Shown: positions 20,674 through 29,984 of the stretch, piece by piece
How positions within the stretch are numbered: the stretch's first letter is position 1
Layout of the letters: each line of letters starts with the position of its first letter
Assembly (NCBI RefSeq): GCF_000014565.1
Contig: NC_008269.1
Location: 124,001 to 188,000, forward strand
DNA from: Rhodococcus jostii RHA1
GTDB lineage: Bacteria > Actinomycetota > Actinomycetes > Mycobacteriales > Mycobacteriaceae
DNA length: 64,000 nt
Reading direction: 5' to 3'
Translations under genes and position numbers: made by a program
The notes under the pieces: generated by a model
Databases searched by the model: none
What the model was told of the DNA's origin: nothing
What the model saw: the letters and a program-made list of their open reading frames with translations, nothing else

Positions 20674-21594
20674 TCAAGCGGCGGTGGGTTCGACTGGGTG
20701 GGCCGAGCCGGGGAACGCCTTCGATTCCTCGTAAGTTTGGCCGGTTCGAAGACAGTGGTAGAGCTGGCCCAGAAGTCGGTTGAAGAGATTGCGCAGTGCG
20801 GCGGCGTGCCGATCGCCCTGCGTTCGGCGTCGGTCGTAATGGTCGTTGATCGGGCCTGGTCGCGGGATCGCAGCGAAAGCCCATACGAAGCCCACGGCAG
20901 CGAGCCTGTTGTTCTTCACGTGCCGGTGAATCACGCAGATGCTGCGCCCAGACGCCCTGGTCACCGGTGCAGAGCCGGCGAAGGCCTTGAGCCCACGGGC
21001 ATCGGCGAACCGGCCGCGGTCGTCACCGATCTCGGCCAGTACCCGGGCGCCGGTCGCCTCCCCCAGTCCCGGGAAGCTGGTGCTGACCCGGTGGTCCGGC
21101 TCTTGCCGAAACGCCTCGGACGCCGCCCCATTGAGGTCGTCGGCGTTCGCGCATTCAGTATTCAAGGTGCCGAGCAGGGCCCGAGCCTGCCGGCCGAGTG
21201 CCTGCTCGACCAGTGCCGGTTGCCGCAACTGCGGGCGGCGGAGCGCGCCGAAGGATGCGGGTGGCGGTGTCGTCGAGCCGACGGCGTCGGCCCGCCCGAC
21301 GCAGCGCGGTGACGATGCGGGCCTTGGTCAACCGTGCGCCCTGCGCCGGGGTCGGTGTGATGGCGAGTATCGCGCGGGCGTCGGGCGTTGCGAGGTTGGT
21401 GTGCCCGCTGCCGGCGAATGCCGCCAGGAAGCCCGGGTAGTACTCGCGCAGGAGTGCCCGCAGCTCCTGCGTGGCCTTGGTTCGCCGCCAGATCGCATCC
21501 TGGGCGGCGCGCGCGAGGACCGCGATCGACCGCGCGAGGTCGCTGTCAGCAGGCAATTTTGCAAGTTGGTTCAAGCCCAAATAACTCGGCAAAG
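20674..21594 (-). mobile_element. IS110-family transposase remnant, 5' truncated and frameshifted
   Basis: Two minus-strand frames make up the C-terminal two thirds of an IS110-type transposase. The upstream part (LNQLAKLPADSDLARSIAVL to about 21230) is the helical linker. The downstream part (21228-20674) carries the Transposase_20 domain with STSFPGLGEATGARVLAEIG and GLKAFAGSAPVTRASG. The N-terminal DEDD catalytic domain is missing: the sequence stops at about 21594, where it abuts a headless MFS gene. The element cannot be active. No clear terminal sequences remain to define the original ends. Confidence 0.8.
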
Positions 21595-21596
21595 TC

Positions 21597-22429
21597 ATGG
21601 GACTGTTCACCTCCGCCACCTCACTCGGCACCGTCATCGCCAACACCGTCGTCCCATGGATGATCAACCACTACAGCTGGCACGCCTCCTACCATCTTTT
21701 CGGTGCCATCTCGGTCGTGACCGCAGTCGCCTGCTATGTAATCATCCGACCGGGACCGGTCGTCAACCAACGCGCCACGAACCGTGACGGCAAACGCCCC
21801 TCCGCCTGGAAGACACTGACCACCAACCGTGACCTGATGCTGCTCTCACTCGCGGGGTTCGGCGGCTTCTGGGGCACATACGGATTCGTCACCTGGTCTG
21901 ACGCCCTCCTCATCAAAGGACATGGAGTCTCCAGCACCACCGCCGGATTCATCGTGGCCATCTTCGCGGGCGTGGCGGTGTTCAGCAAGCCCCTCATCGG
22001 AATGCTCGGCGACAAAGTCGGCAGCGCCCGAAAGCCCGCAATCGTCATCCTCGCGCTGTTCGCCGTGATCCTGATCTTCTTCGGCACCCTGGACAACGTC
22101 CCGGCGCTCCTGATTGCGGCACCCGTCCTCGGCCTGGTCGGATACGGATACCTGCCGCTGATCGTCGCGATGATTCCGCGTCTGGTTTCGAGCGGGGTCA
22201 CGGTACCGCCGCCGGCGCCTCCAACGCCTTCTGGCAGATCGCCAGCACTCTCGTCCCTCTCGCGATCGGCGCGGTCTTCTCCGCCACCGGCTCGTTCCTG
22301 GCGGCGTTCTCCGCCCTCGCCGTCGGACCGATGATCGGCGCAGTCGTCCTGTACTTCGTCGACGAGGACGGCGGAAGGATCACGGTCGCCGACCCGGCAC
22401 CGGAACCTCCCGACACCACCACACACTGA
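21597..22429 (+). pseudogene. MFS transporter, 5' truncated and frameshifted
   Basis: Contains roughly transmembrane helices 5-12 of a major facilitator (GLFTSATSLGTVIANTVVPW, then GFGGFWGTYGFVTWSDALL and PAIVILALFAVILIFFGTL). The first ~130 residues of a normal MFS protein are missing because the sequence starts at the IS110 junction. At about 22195 the frame breaks. The next frame continues TAAGASNAFWQIASTLVPLA to VDEDGGRITVADPAPEPPD and stops at 22429. The apparent ATG at 21597 is an internal methionine. The substrate of the original transporter is unknown. Confidence 0.8.
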
Positions 22430-23687
22430 TACCCACTTCCCAACGACACGAAGGACTCCCGAGGGAGGCCGTCGTATTGTTGGTTGCAGCGCACTCGGGC
22501 GTGATCGTCGTTAGCCAGCGCGGCGGCAAGTTCGCGGGACTCGTCGCTGGTGACGGTGTGTCCGAGTTTCGCGAAATCCAAGGTGCGGACCCGGTAGTCA
22601 TATCCCTCGTCGGCGTGTTGCGGAACATGACTCCGCCCAAGTCCCGGACGACCGCTGTCTTCGGTGTTCCGTCCGGACGCAGCACGCCCGCGCGCTTCAT
22701 GATGTCCTGGGCCGTGACGTTCTCGAGCTTCTTGCTGGCTTCGGCCCCCAACTCGTTCGTCTCCCCGGACCGGTATCGGGACGCAGCGGAGCGGGACCGC
22801 CCGATCCTGGCAGCAACGACATCGACACCGCCCATGCGTTCGATCGCCGCACCTCGCTGCGCATGCCGGACGACGTCAGCGTGTGGAATGCGACCCTGCT
22901 GCGGCAAGCCTCGACGATGCGCCAACGCACCCGCGGTCCACGGCCGAACGCCGCGATCACCTACCTGGCGAGGATGCACCCACTCTGCTGCCGAGGCGTG
23001 CAGGTGACACCCTCGTCGTGAACGCCTTCCGCGACGCGGTGCGCGCACGTGACCTCGCCGATTGCGCTCGCGTACTATGTCTAGGCCGGTGTCCGGGTCC
23101 TATCGTCGCCGAACCTGCACACAGACGTGATCGCCACCAGTAAGCGGTCGGTCATCGGCTCCGCGAATGCTTCCCACGGCTCGACCATCGCCGATGAGGC
23201 CGTGGTCATCACCGATGATCCTGACACCGCCGCCGACAACGTGGGTCTACCCGCCGGCAGACGTGGACTCAGACGCCATCGCGATCCCCCATACCCACAG
23301 AACCTTCGGCCACCTCCGGCTAGCCCGAACAGACATACAGCCGATTTCGTTGCGGACGCCGAGCACCAGCTCGCCGACCTCGCGCACCCCAATCCCCGAG
23401 TCACCACCGATCACGAAATCGTCTCCGCCAGCTGCGCGCCGCACTGCTCCAACTTTGGAACCTTCGAAATACTGCAACCATTACCCGTGTTGAGCAGTGG
23501 GAACGACATGTCCCCCAGCAGCGGCTCACCGACATCGCGCCCGGACCTGACCACCCCGCCGCTGCATCCTCGCATTCCGGAAGGGGCTTCCTCGCCGTGG
23601 CCGGGCCGTCAGATGGCAGCGGTGAATCGGCAGAGCTCTCTCTTGGGGGCAGCTTGGTGCACCCAGAAAATGCACGGGCCGTGGGCC
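22430..23687. other. Gene-decay region; fragments of unidentified minus- and plus-strand genes
   Basis: No intact gene. On the minus strand two frames join near 22620 into a protein-like stretch: EASKKLENVTAQDIMKRAGV..VRDLGGVMF followed by DEGYDYRVRTLDFAKLGHTV and ESRELAAALANDDHA. I cannot name the family. Near 23404-23540 a plus frame reads RLRQLRAALLQLWNLRNTA, also protein-like and unassigned. The rest shows no consistent coding frame. Confidence 0.4.
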
Positions 23688-25163
23688 CTACGACAGATGG
23701 CCGTTCACCCGGCGTGGGATACCCCACGGGTTCGCGTCGACGAGTGCGGGAGGCAGATGCGCTTCGTGCACCGATTGGTATGCGACCGGCCGCAGGAACC
23801 TCCGAATTGCGGTAGCTCCGACTGACGTGTGAACAGAGTTGGTGGCGGGGTACGGACCACCGTGGTGCTGGGCCCAACTGACGGCGACACCGGTGGGCCA
23901 TCCGTTCCAGATGACGCGCCCCGCGTAGCGCGCAAGCGCGTCGAGCAGTGCTGCGGCATCGTGGTCATCGTCGGTGCCGTGGACGGTCGCCGTCAGCGTG
24001 CCCGGCAGGACAGCCATCGTCGCGTGAAGTTCCGCGACCGATGTGTAAGTCACGATCAATCCGAATGGACCGAAGCACTCTTTGATCAGGGCCTGTGAGT
24101 TTCGATGCAACGCCCGAGCGTCGGTCACGCCGATCACCGGGCGGACCGACAGATCGTCCAGATCGCTCTGCTCGGGCGATGACACCGGCCGGACGTCCGG
24201 GTGCTCGAGGATCTCCCGGGACACATCGAGGAACGATTGGCGAATTCCTCTGTGCAGCAGACGGAAAGAATCGTCCGCGACCGCAGTTCGGACGAGCCAC
24301 TCGATCGAACTCTGGTCGGGGACGAACAGAATCCCCGGTTTGGTACAGAACTGACCGGCGCCGAGGAGTAATGATTCGAGGAATTGGCCCGCAATCTTTC
24401 CCGACCGTTCCGCAGCCGCAGCAGGTGTCACGAACACCGGGTTGATACTGCCGAGCTCGCCGTAAAACGGGATAGGGTACGGCCGACCGGCTGCCAGGTC
24501 TGCAAGAGCCCGGCCACCCGATGTCGAACCGGTGAATCCGACGGCCGTGATGCGCGGATCCTGAACGAGCAGACGTCCGACGTCCGCGCCCTGCACTACC
24601 CCGAACGTGCCGTCCGGGGCGCCGCCCGCACGAAGTCCCTCGTCGATCGCCCGCGCGTAGGCGGCGGTCAATCGCGGCTGAGCGGGATGCGCTTTCGCGA
24701 CGACGGGACAGCCGGCGGCCAATGCGGACGCGGTATCTCCGCCCCCGAGCCCGAACGCGAACGGAAAGTTACTCGCACCGAACACCGCGGCGGGTCCGGT
24801 GGGTACAAGCATCCGCCGCAGATCGGGGCGCGGAGCGGGATGCGCGTCCGGATCGGCTGTGTCGATGATGGCCTCCAGCCAGGAGCCCTCTTCGACGACA
24901 TCGGCGAACATTCGAAGCTGCATCGTGGTTCGCGAGACTTCGCCGCGAAGGCGAGCCTCGGGGAGCGAACTGTCGGCGGCCGCCAGCGGCACCAATTCCG
25001 CGCCGTTTGCGTCGAGTGTGTCGGCCATCGACCGCAGAATCTGTGCCCGTCGGCTCGGGTCCGTTCGGGCGAGTGACGTCGCGGCGGTCTCCGCGGCCGA
25101 GAGAATCCGCTCGTAATCCTCTGTGGTGGTGTCTGGAAGGGTCTCTATCGCAGTGGTTTCCAT
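23688..25163 (-). CDS. Aldehyde dehydrogenase, alpha-ketoglutaric-semialdehyde-dehydrogenase type, 491 aa
   Basis: NAD(P)+-dependent aldehyde oxidation to a carboxylate. The frame extends beyond the gene; ATG 25163 has AGGAA just upstream and gives a normal N-terminus (METTAIETLPDTTTEDYERI). Motifs: VFGASNFPFAFGLGGGDTASA (~residue 130, cofactor site), VVAKAHPAQPRLTAAY (~155), VGFTGSTSGGRALADLA (~215), catalytic glutamate in PFYGELGSINPVF (~245) and catalytic cysteine in GAGQFCTKPG (~280). The SNFPFAFG and QFCTKPG forms are typical of the 2,5-dioxovalerate (KGSADH) subgroup. It is divergent from the CoA-transferase operon, with the palindromic site at 25244-25263 between them, and may oxidise the aldehyde made by that operon's alcohol dehydrogenase. 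Confidence 0.88.
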   Translation of the reverse strand: METTAIETLPDTTTEDYERILSAAETAATSLARTDPSRRAQILRSMADTLDANGAELVPLAAADSSLPEARLRGEVSRTTMQLRMFADVVEEGSWLEAIIDTADPDAHPAPRPDLRRMLVPTGPAAVFGASNFPFAFGLGGGDTASALAAGCPVVAKAHPAQPRLTAAYARAIDEGLRAGGAPDGTFGVVQGADVGRLLVQDPRITAVGFTGSTSGGRALADLAAGRPYPIPFYGELGSINPVFVTPAAAAERSGKIAGQFLESLLLGAGQFCTKPGILFVPDQSSIEWLVRTAVADDSFRLLHRGIRQSFLDVSREILEHPDVRPVSSPEQSDLDDLSVRPVIGVTDARALHRNSQALIKECFGPFGLIVTYTSVAELHATMAVLPGTLTATVHGTDDDHDAAALLDALARYAGRVIWNGWPTGVAVSWAQHHGGPYPATNSVHTSVGATAIRRFLRPVAYQSVHEAHLPPALVDANPWGIPRRVNGHLS

Positions 25164-25243
25164 TGCTATTCCTGTCGAGTTCGGAGCGTCCCGTGCTGAG
25201 GATGTGGGCTTCAGTGTGCGGGAGAACGGGTGTGACCCCATAC

Positions 25244-25263
25244 CTCCACATGGAGATGGTGTG
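25244..25263. promoter_or_regulatory. Candidate response-regulator operator, copy 1
   Basis: CTCCA-CA-TGGAG inverted repeat (25244-25255) followed by ATGGTGTG. The same 20 bases, with differences only at the second spacer position and one base of the tail, recur at 33016-33035. It lies in the divergent region between the aldehyde dehydrogenase and the operon, 62 bases from its right edge to the operon's first ATG. Confidence 0.65.
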
Positions 25264-25325
25264 AGTGCAGTCACGACGCCAGGATTGACATCACACGAGG
25301 TACCGAATGACTTTGGAGGACGACG

Positions 25326-26462
25326 ATGACCGCAACGACGGGCCCACTTGCGGGGGTTCGGGTACTGGACATGACACGTCTGGCACCCGGACCGTACGCG
25401 AGCATGCTGCTCGCGGATCTCGGTGCAGACGTGATCGCGATCGGTGGTGGTCGTTCCGGGCTTCCGGTGCCGGCACTGTCCCGAGGCAAGGAATTCATAT
25501 CGCTGGATCTCAAGACCGAGGACGGCCGCCAGGCCCTGCGAACGCTCGTCTCGGAAGCTGACGTTTTCATGGAGGGATTCCGGCCCGGTGTTGCGGACAG
25601 GCTGGGCGCCGGCTACGCGGAACTGTCGGCCCTCAATCCGGGACTCGTCTACTGCAGCGTAACGGGCTACGGCCAGGGCGGACCGATGGCGCAACGCGCC
25701 GGTCACGACATCAACTACCTCGCGATCGGAGGCGCCCTCGGGGTCTTCGGCCCATCGGATCAGCCGCCGGTCCCGCCTTTGAACCTGGTCGCCGACTTCG
25801 CGGGGGGTGGGTTGCTGTCGGCTTTCGGCATTCTGGGCGCGTTGTACGACAGGACTCGAACAGGTAAGGGCCGGTATATCGATTCCGCCATGGTCGACGG
25901 CGTCCTGTCGATGATGGGAATGAACTTCGTCGATTGGCAGACGCCGACGCTGCCCGGCCGTGGACGTGGCGTACTGGTCGGGTCGATGCCGTTCTATCGG
26001 TGCTATCGCTGTTCCGACGGTCGATACGTCGCGGTCGGCGCCCTGGAGGTGGCATTTTTCGAGCGGTTGTGGACCACCCTCAACCTCGGAGCCGTACCGA
26101 ATCATTTCGACGAGTCCACCTGGGACCTCATCGAGAAGTCGCTGACCGCCGAGTTCGAGAAGAAGACGATGGTGGAGTGGACCGCGGTGTTCGCCGACGT
26201 GGATGCGTGCGTAACACCGGTGCTCGAACCGCACGAGCTGTCCACGTTCGACCAGATCGTGGCCAGGGATCCGGGATTCGCACTGGATTCGGTCCCGGTG
26301 GTCCCAGTGTTCTCCGGCGGACCGAAACGGCGCATCACCGACACCCGCATCAAGACCGAAGAAGTCCTGCGCCGCGCCGGACTTCCCGAAGATGTCGCCG
26401 GCCGTGCCGCCGCGGACGGCGTCCCACCCTCCGTGACGGGTCTGAGCTGGCCACCACTGTGA
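25326..26462 (+). CDS. CaiB/BaiF family protein, alpha-methylacyl-CoA-racemase-like, 378 aa
   Basis: Class III CoA-transferase fold. It opens with GVRVLDMTRLAPGPYASMLLADLGADVI and has the FMEGFRPGVADRLG and YCSVTGYGQGGP motifs. The segment RAGHDINYLAIGGALGVFG (~residue 120) carries the His-Asp arrangement seen in alpha-methylacyl-CoA racemases rather than the QD of transferases such as the second CaiB protein here. It therefore probably inverts a 2-methyl-branched acyl-CoA so that the dehydrogenase can use it. ATG 25326 has GGAGGACG before it. First gene of a plus-strand operon that runs to 32980. Confidence 0.85.
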   Translation: MTATTGPLAGVRVLDMTRLAPGPYASMLLADLGADVIAIGGGRSGLPVPALSRGKEFISLDLKTEDGRQALRTLVSEADVFMEGFRPGVADRLGAGYAELSALNPGLVYCSVTGYGQGGPMAQRAGHDINYLAIGGALGVFGPSDQPPVPPLNLVADFAGGGLLSAFGILGALYDRTRTGKGRYIDSAMVDGVLSMMGMNFVDWQTPTLPGRGRGVLVGSMPFYRCYRCSDGRYVAVGALEVAFFERLWTTLNLGAVPNHFDESTWDLIEKSLTAEFEKKTMVEWTAVFADVDACVTPVLEPHELSTFDQIVARDPGFALDSVPVVPVFSGGPKRRITDTRIKTEEVLRRAGLPEDVAGRAAADGVPPSVTGLSWPPL

Positions 26463-26511
26463 CCGCCGACCCCCGAATCATCACATTCCCCGCAGAAACC
26501 AGGAGCAATTC

Positions 26512-27630
26512 ATGAGTATCGAACACCGCGAGTTCCGCGCGAGCGTCCGCAAACTCGCGCAGACCAAGATCGCACCGCATGCCGCCGACGTGGATGACAA
26601 GGAGCGATTCCCGTCGGAATCGTGGGCGGCCTTGTGCAGCAACGACCTTCCCGGACTTGCACATCCCGAGAGCCTCGGTGGGAGTGGAGCCGATCTCCTC
26701 TCCCAGGTCATCGCAGTGGAGGAAGTCGCAGCATCCTGCGCAAGCTCGGCGCTGGTGATGCTGGTCAACTGGGCGGGCACGTCCACAGTGCTGAGTCAGG
26801 GCTCCAACGAGTTGAAGCAACTGGTGGTACCGGGTGTCGCGTCGGGCTCCGCCGGCGCTGCGTGGTGCATGACCGAGCCGCGCGTGGGTTCGGACCTGTC
26901 GGCCATCGCGACGACCGCAGTACAGGATGGTTCCGACTGGATTCTGAATGGGCAGAAGCGATTTATCAGTAATGCGCCGTGGGCCGACTGGTACGCGGTC
27001 CTGGCGAAGACCGGCGACAAGTCGCTCGGTGTCTTCATCGTGCACAAGGACGATGACGGCGTCAGCTTCGGTGCGCCCGAGAAGAAGATGGGAATGCGCG
27101 GCAGTCCGACGGCCGATGTCGTCCTCGACGGATGTCGGCTCCCCGCCGTTCGTGTCGTCAATGATCCCTATAGGGGGTTCCGGTACATCTCCGCGGAACT
27201 GAACGTCAGCCGCGCACTCATCGCGGCGCAGGCCCTCGGAATTGCGCAAGGCGCTTTCGATGCCGCCGTCTCGTACACGACGAACCGCGACCAGTTCGGC
27301 CAGCCCATTTCGCGCTTCCAGCTTCTGCGGGGCATGGTCGCCGATATGGCCGTCAAGATCGAGTCGGCTCGTTCGCTGCTTTACGACGCGGTCCATCTCA
27401 TTCAGGACGGGGATCCGGCGGCGCGTGCGAAGGTGGCCATGGCGAAGCTGCTGTGCAGCGACAATGCCATGTCGGTGGCCACCGATGCGCTACAACTGCA
27501 CGGCGGCTACGGCTATGTTCGTGACTATCCGGTGGAGCGGATGATGCGCGACGCCAAGATCACTCAGATCTATGAGGGCACCAATCAGATTCAGCGACTT
27601 CTCATCGCCAAATCGGTTTACGGAAAGTAG
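26512..27630 (+). CDS. Acyl-CoA dehydrogenase, 372 aa
   Basis: Full-length family member. The FAD/substrate middle domain shows AAWCMTEPRVGSDLSAIATT (~residue 120) and RFISNAPWADWYAVLAK; the C-terminal domain has RDQFGQPISRFQLLRGMVAD (~265) and LQLHGGYGYVRDYPVERMMRDAK (~335), then the QIYEGTNQIQR ending typical of short/branched-chain enzymes. An AGGAGC precedes the ATG. Placed between a racemase-like gene and a CoA-transferase, it likely desaturates the same branched acyl-CoA. It is clearly distinct in sequence from the acyl-CoA dehydrogenase at 11804-12949. Confidence 0.92.
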   Translation: MSIEHREFRASVRKLAQTKIAPHAADVDDKERFPSESWAALCSNDLPGLAHPESLGGSGADLLSQVIAVEEVAASCASSALVMLVNWAGTSTVLSQGSNELKQLVVPGVASGSAGAAWCMTEPRVGSDLSAIATTAVQDGSDWILNGQKRFISNAPWADWYAVLAKTGDKSLGVFIVHKDDDGVSFGAPEKKMGMRGSPTADVVLDGCRLPAVRVVNDPYRGFRYISAELNVSRALIAAQALGIAQGAFDAAVSYTTNRDQFGQPISRFQLLRGMVADMAVKIESARSLLYDAVHLIQDGDPAARAKVAMAKLLCSDNAMSVATDALQLHGGYGYVRDYPVERMMRDAKITQIYEGTNQIQRLLIAKSVYGK

Positions 27631-27636
27631 GGCGTC

Positions 27637-28833
27637 GTGCAACACATTCAACAGCAAGCGCTGAGCGGCATCCGAGTACTCGATCTCGGCGAGATCATGC
27701 AGGCCCCCATTGCGGCACAGGTTCTCGGCGACCTTGGCGCCGAAGTGATCAAGGTCGAGCGAGGTGTCAATGGAGACATGCTGAGGGGCCTGGATCGCGA
27801 TTCACTCGAGGCAGGTCGCCCAGGCGCCTACTTCGCCGCGGTCAACCGCAACAAGCGCAGCATCGCACTCAATCTGAAATCTGCTGAGGGGAAAGATATT
27901 CTGCATCAGCTGCTCGCGGAGACGGATGTTCTCATCCACAGCTACCGGACCGCGGCGGTCGAACGGCTCGGGTTGACATACGACGACCTGCAGGAGCGTT
28001 ACCCCAGGCTTGTCTACGGTACCGCGACCGGATTCGGGGAAACCGGACCGTATGCCCACAAGGCCGGCCAGGACATGCTCGCGCAGGCGCTCAGCGGGAT
28101 GGCGAGGTCGTGCGGCGACCCGTCGATCTCGGCGTACGTGCATCCGGTACCGACGGTCGATTATGCATCGGGTATGGCTCTGGCGCAAGGGATTTTGGCC
28201 GCACTGTTCGAACGCGAGCGTTCCGGCCGTGGCCAGAAGGTCAGCGTCAACCTCTTCGATACGGCACTGTCGCTGCAGACCCTCGAAAGTGCCTCGCTGC
28301 TCATGGACCGGCGTGAGACCAACTGGGTGACGGATTGGTACAGCGGCATCTTCGAGACGACGGATGGTCTGCTGCTGGTGCTCGGCCTGTTCCGCGACAA
28401 CCCCCTGCAGCTGGCGTGCAAAGCACTCGGCATCGACGATCTGTCCGTCCAGCCGTCCTTCGCGTCGCCACAGCTCCAGGCTGAGAACAAGGAGGCCGCC
28501 AACGCGGTCCTGCGTCCACTGATCGCGCGGCTGAGCACCACCGGGGCGGCGGAACAGTTCGACGGGGTCGACCTGCTGTGCGCACCGCTGCTCACCCTGC
28601 AGGAGGCGCTCGATCATCCCCAGACGCGCCACAACGGCACGCTCGTCGACGTCGAGGTCGAGGGTGTGCGGACGACCCGCCTGATCGGCAGTCCCGTCAC
28701 TTTGTCCCGTACGCCCGCACAGGTACGCCGAGGGGTGCCCTCGGTGGGTGAACATTCCGACGAAATCCTTCACGAGCTCGGGGTATCCGAGTCACGTGTC
28801 CAGACATTGCGCAGCAAGGAAGTGATCCGATGA
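27637..28833 (+). CDS. CaiB/BaiF CoA-transferase, 398 aa
   Basis: Class III (formyl-CoA-transferase-type) enzyme that moves CoA from an acyl-CoA donor to a carboxylate. It starts at GTG 27637, 6 bases after the previous stop. GIRVLDLGEIMQAPIAAQVLGDLGAEVIKVE opens the fold. The catalytic aspartate is expected in KAGQDMLAQALSGM (~residue 145), followed by VPTVDYASGMALAQGILAAL. This QD-type site separates it from the racemase-like paralogue two genes upstream. It probably forms the CoA thioester that feeds the dehydrogenase. Its stop overlaps the next start by ATGA. Confidence 0.87.
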   Translation: MQHIQQQALSGIRVLDLGEIMQAPIAAQVLGDLGAEVIKVERGVNGDMLRGLDRDSLEAGRPGAYFAAVNRNKRSIALNLKSAEGKDILHQLLAETDVLIHSYRTAAVERLGLTYDDLQERYPRLVYGTATGFGETGPYAHKAGQDMLAQALSGMARSCGDPSISAYVHPVPTVDYASGMALAQGILAALFERERSGRGQKVSVNLFDTALSLQTLESASLLMDRRETNWVTDWYSGIFETTDGLLLVLGLFRDNPLQLACKALGIDDLSVQPSFASPQLQAENKEAANAVLRPLIARLSTTGAAEQFDGVDLLCAPLLTLQEALDHPQTRHNGTLVDVEVEGVRTTRLIGSPVTLSRTPAQVRRGVPSVGEHSDEILHELGVSESRVQTLRSKEVIR

Positions 28834-29984
28834 GTAATGCGACGCAGACGGACCCGGCGAGCCGGACCACCGGCACGGCCACAGCGATGGTGCTCGAAGG
28901 GTTCGGGCGGGCCATGGCGCCGAGGACGTTCCCACGCGTGGATCCCGACGCCGGCGCGGTCGTCGTCGACGTGACGCACGCGGGAATCTGTGGAACGGAC
29001 ATCCACCTGCAACAGGGTCGCCTGGCCATTCCGGTGCCGGTCATCCTGGGGCACGAGGCGGTCGGTCGAGTGCACGCCCTCGGCGAGGGTGTCACGACGG
29101 ACGCGCGTGGCGAGGAGCTTCGCGTCGGAGATGCGGTGTCGTGGGCATCCAACATCCCGTGCGGGCACTGCTACTACTGCGAGGATCAGCAGGAACCGTC
29201 ACTGTGTGAGACCCGCAAGGTGTACGGCATCAATCAGTCTTCGGCTGACTGGCCCCACCTGTCGGGTGGGTGGTCCGAGCAGATCTACCTCCAGCCCGGC
29301 TCGACGATCGTCCGCATCCCGTCCTCGGTGACACCGCAGCAGGTGATCGCTCTCGGCTGTGCCGGACCGACTGCCGTCCACGCGGTGAACAGGATCGCCA
29401 AGCCTGACGCAGGCAATGTCGTCGTGGTACAGGGCAGCGGACCGGTCGGACTGGCGTGCGCCATGTACGCCACGCTCGCCGGGGCGGCGAAGGTGATCAT
29501 CGTCGGCGGACCGGCCAACCGTCTGGAGGTCGCGCGGACGGCCGGCATCGGCGACATCCACATCGACATCTTCGCTGAGACGGATCGAGCGGCCCGCCTG
29601 GATCGAATTCTCGCGGAAACGACGGGCGGGCGCGGTGCCGACGTCGTCATCGAGGCCGCCGGTGTACCGACGGCGGTGTCCGAGGGAATCGACATCGCCC
29701 GGCGCGGCGGCAAGTACCTCGTCGTCGGCCAGTACACGGACCACGGCACCACGCCGATCAACCCCCACTACATCACGAAGAAGCAGCTGCAGGTGCTGGG
29801 AAGCTGGGCGTTCTCCCCGCACAACCACCTCGAATACGTCGAATCGCTACCCCGACTCGCAGCACGGTTCGACCTCGCCTCGATGGTCACCGAGTACCCG
29901 CTCGGGAAGGCGGAAGAGGCTATGGGTGACATGCGGGACGGGCGCTCGCTCAAGTCGGTTCTGGTGACCGGAGGTCAGTCGTGA
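28830..29984 (+). CDS. Zinc-dependent alcohol dehydrogenase (MDR family), 384 aa
   Basis: Medium-chain dehydrogenase with both zinc sites visible: catalytic CGTDIHL (~residue 53) and GHEAVGR (~76), structural cluster CGHCYYCEDQQEPSLC (~110-125). The Rossmann stretch VVVVQGSGPVGLACAMYATL (~200) binds NAD(P). The N-terminal 18 residues are low-complexity. It starts within the stop of the CoA-transferase (ATGA) and overlaps the GH88-like gene by GTGA. It probably oxidises an alcohol to the aldehyde handled by the divergent aldehyde dehydrogenase. The alcohol itself is not indicated by the sequence. Confidence 0.9.
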   Translation: MSNATQTDPASRTTGTATAMVLEGFGRAMAPRTFPRVDPDAGAVVVDVTHAGICGTDIHLQQGRLAIPVPVILGHEAVGRVHALGEGVTTDARGEELRVGDAVSWASNIPCGHCYYCEDQQEPSLCETRKVYGINQSSADWPHLSGGWSEQIYLQPGSTIVRIPSSVTPQQVIALGCAGPTAVHAVNRIAKPDAGNVVVVQGSGPVGLACAMYATLAGAAKVIIVGGPANRLEVARTAGIGDIHIDIFAETDRAARLDRILAETTGGRGADVVIEAAGVPTAVSEGIDIARRGGKYLVVGQYTDHGTTPINPHYITKKQLQVLGSWAFSPHNHLEYVESLPRLAARFDLASMVTEYPLGKAEEAMGDMRDGRSLKSVLVTGGQS

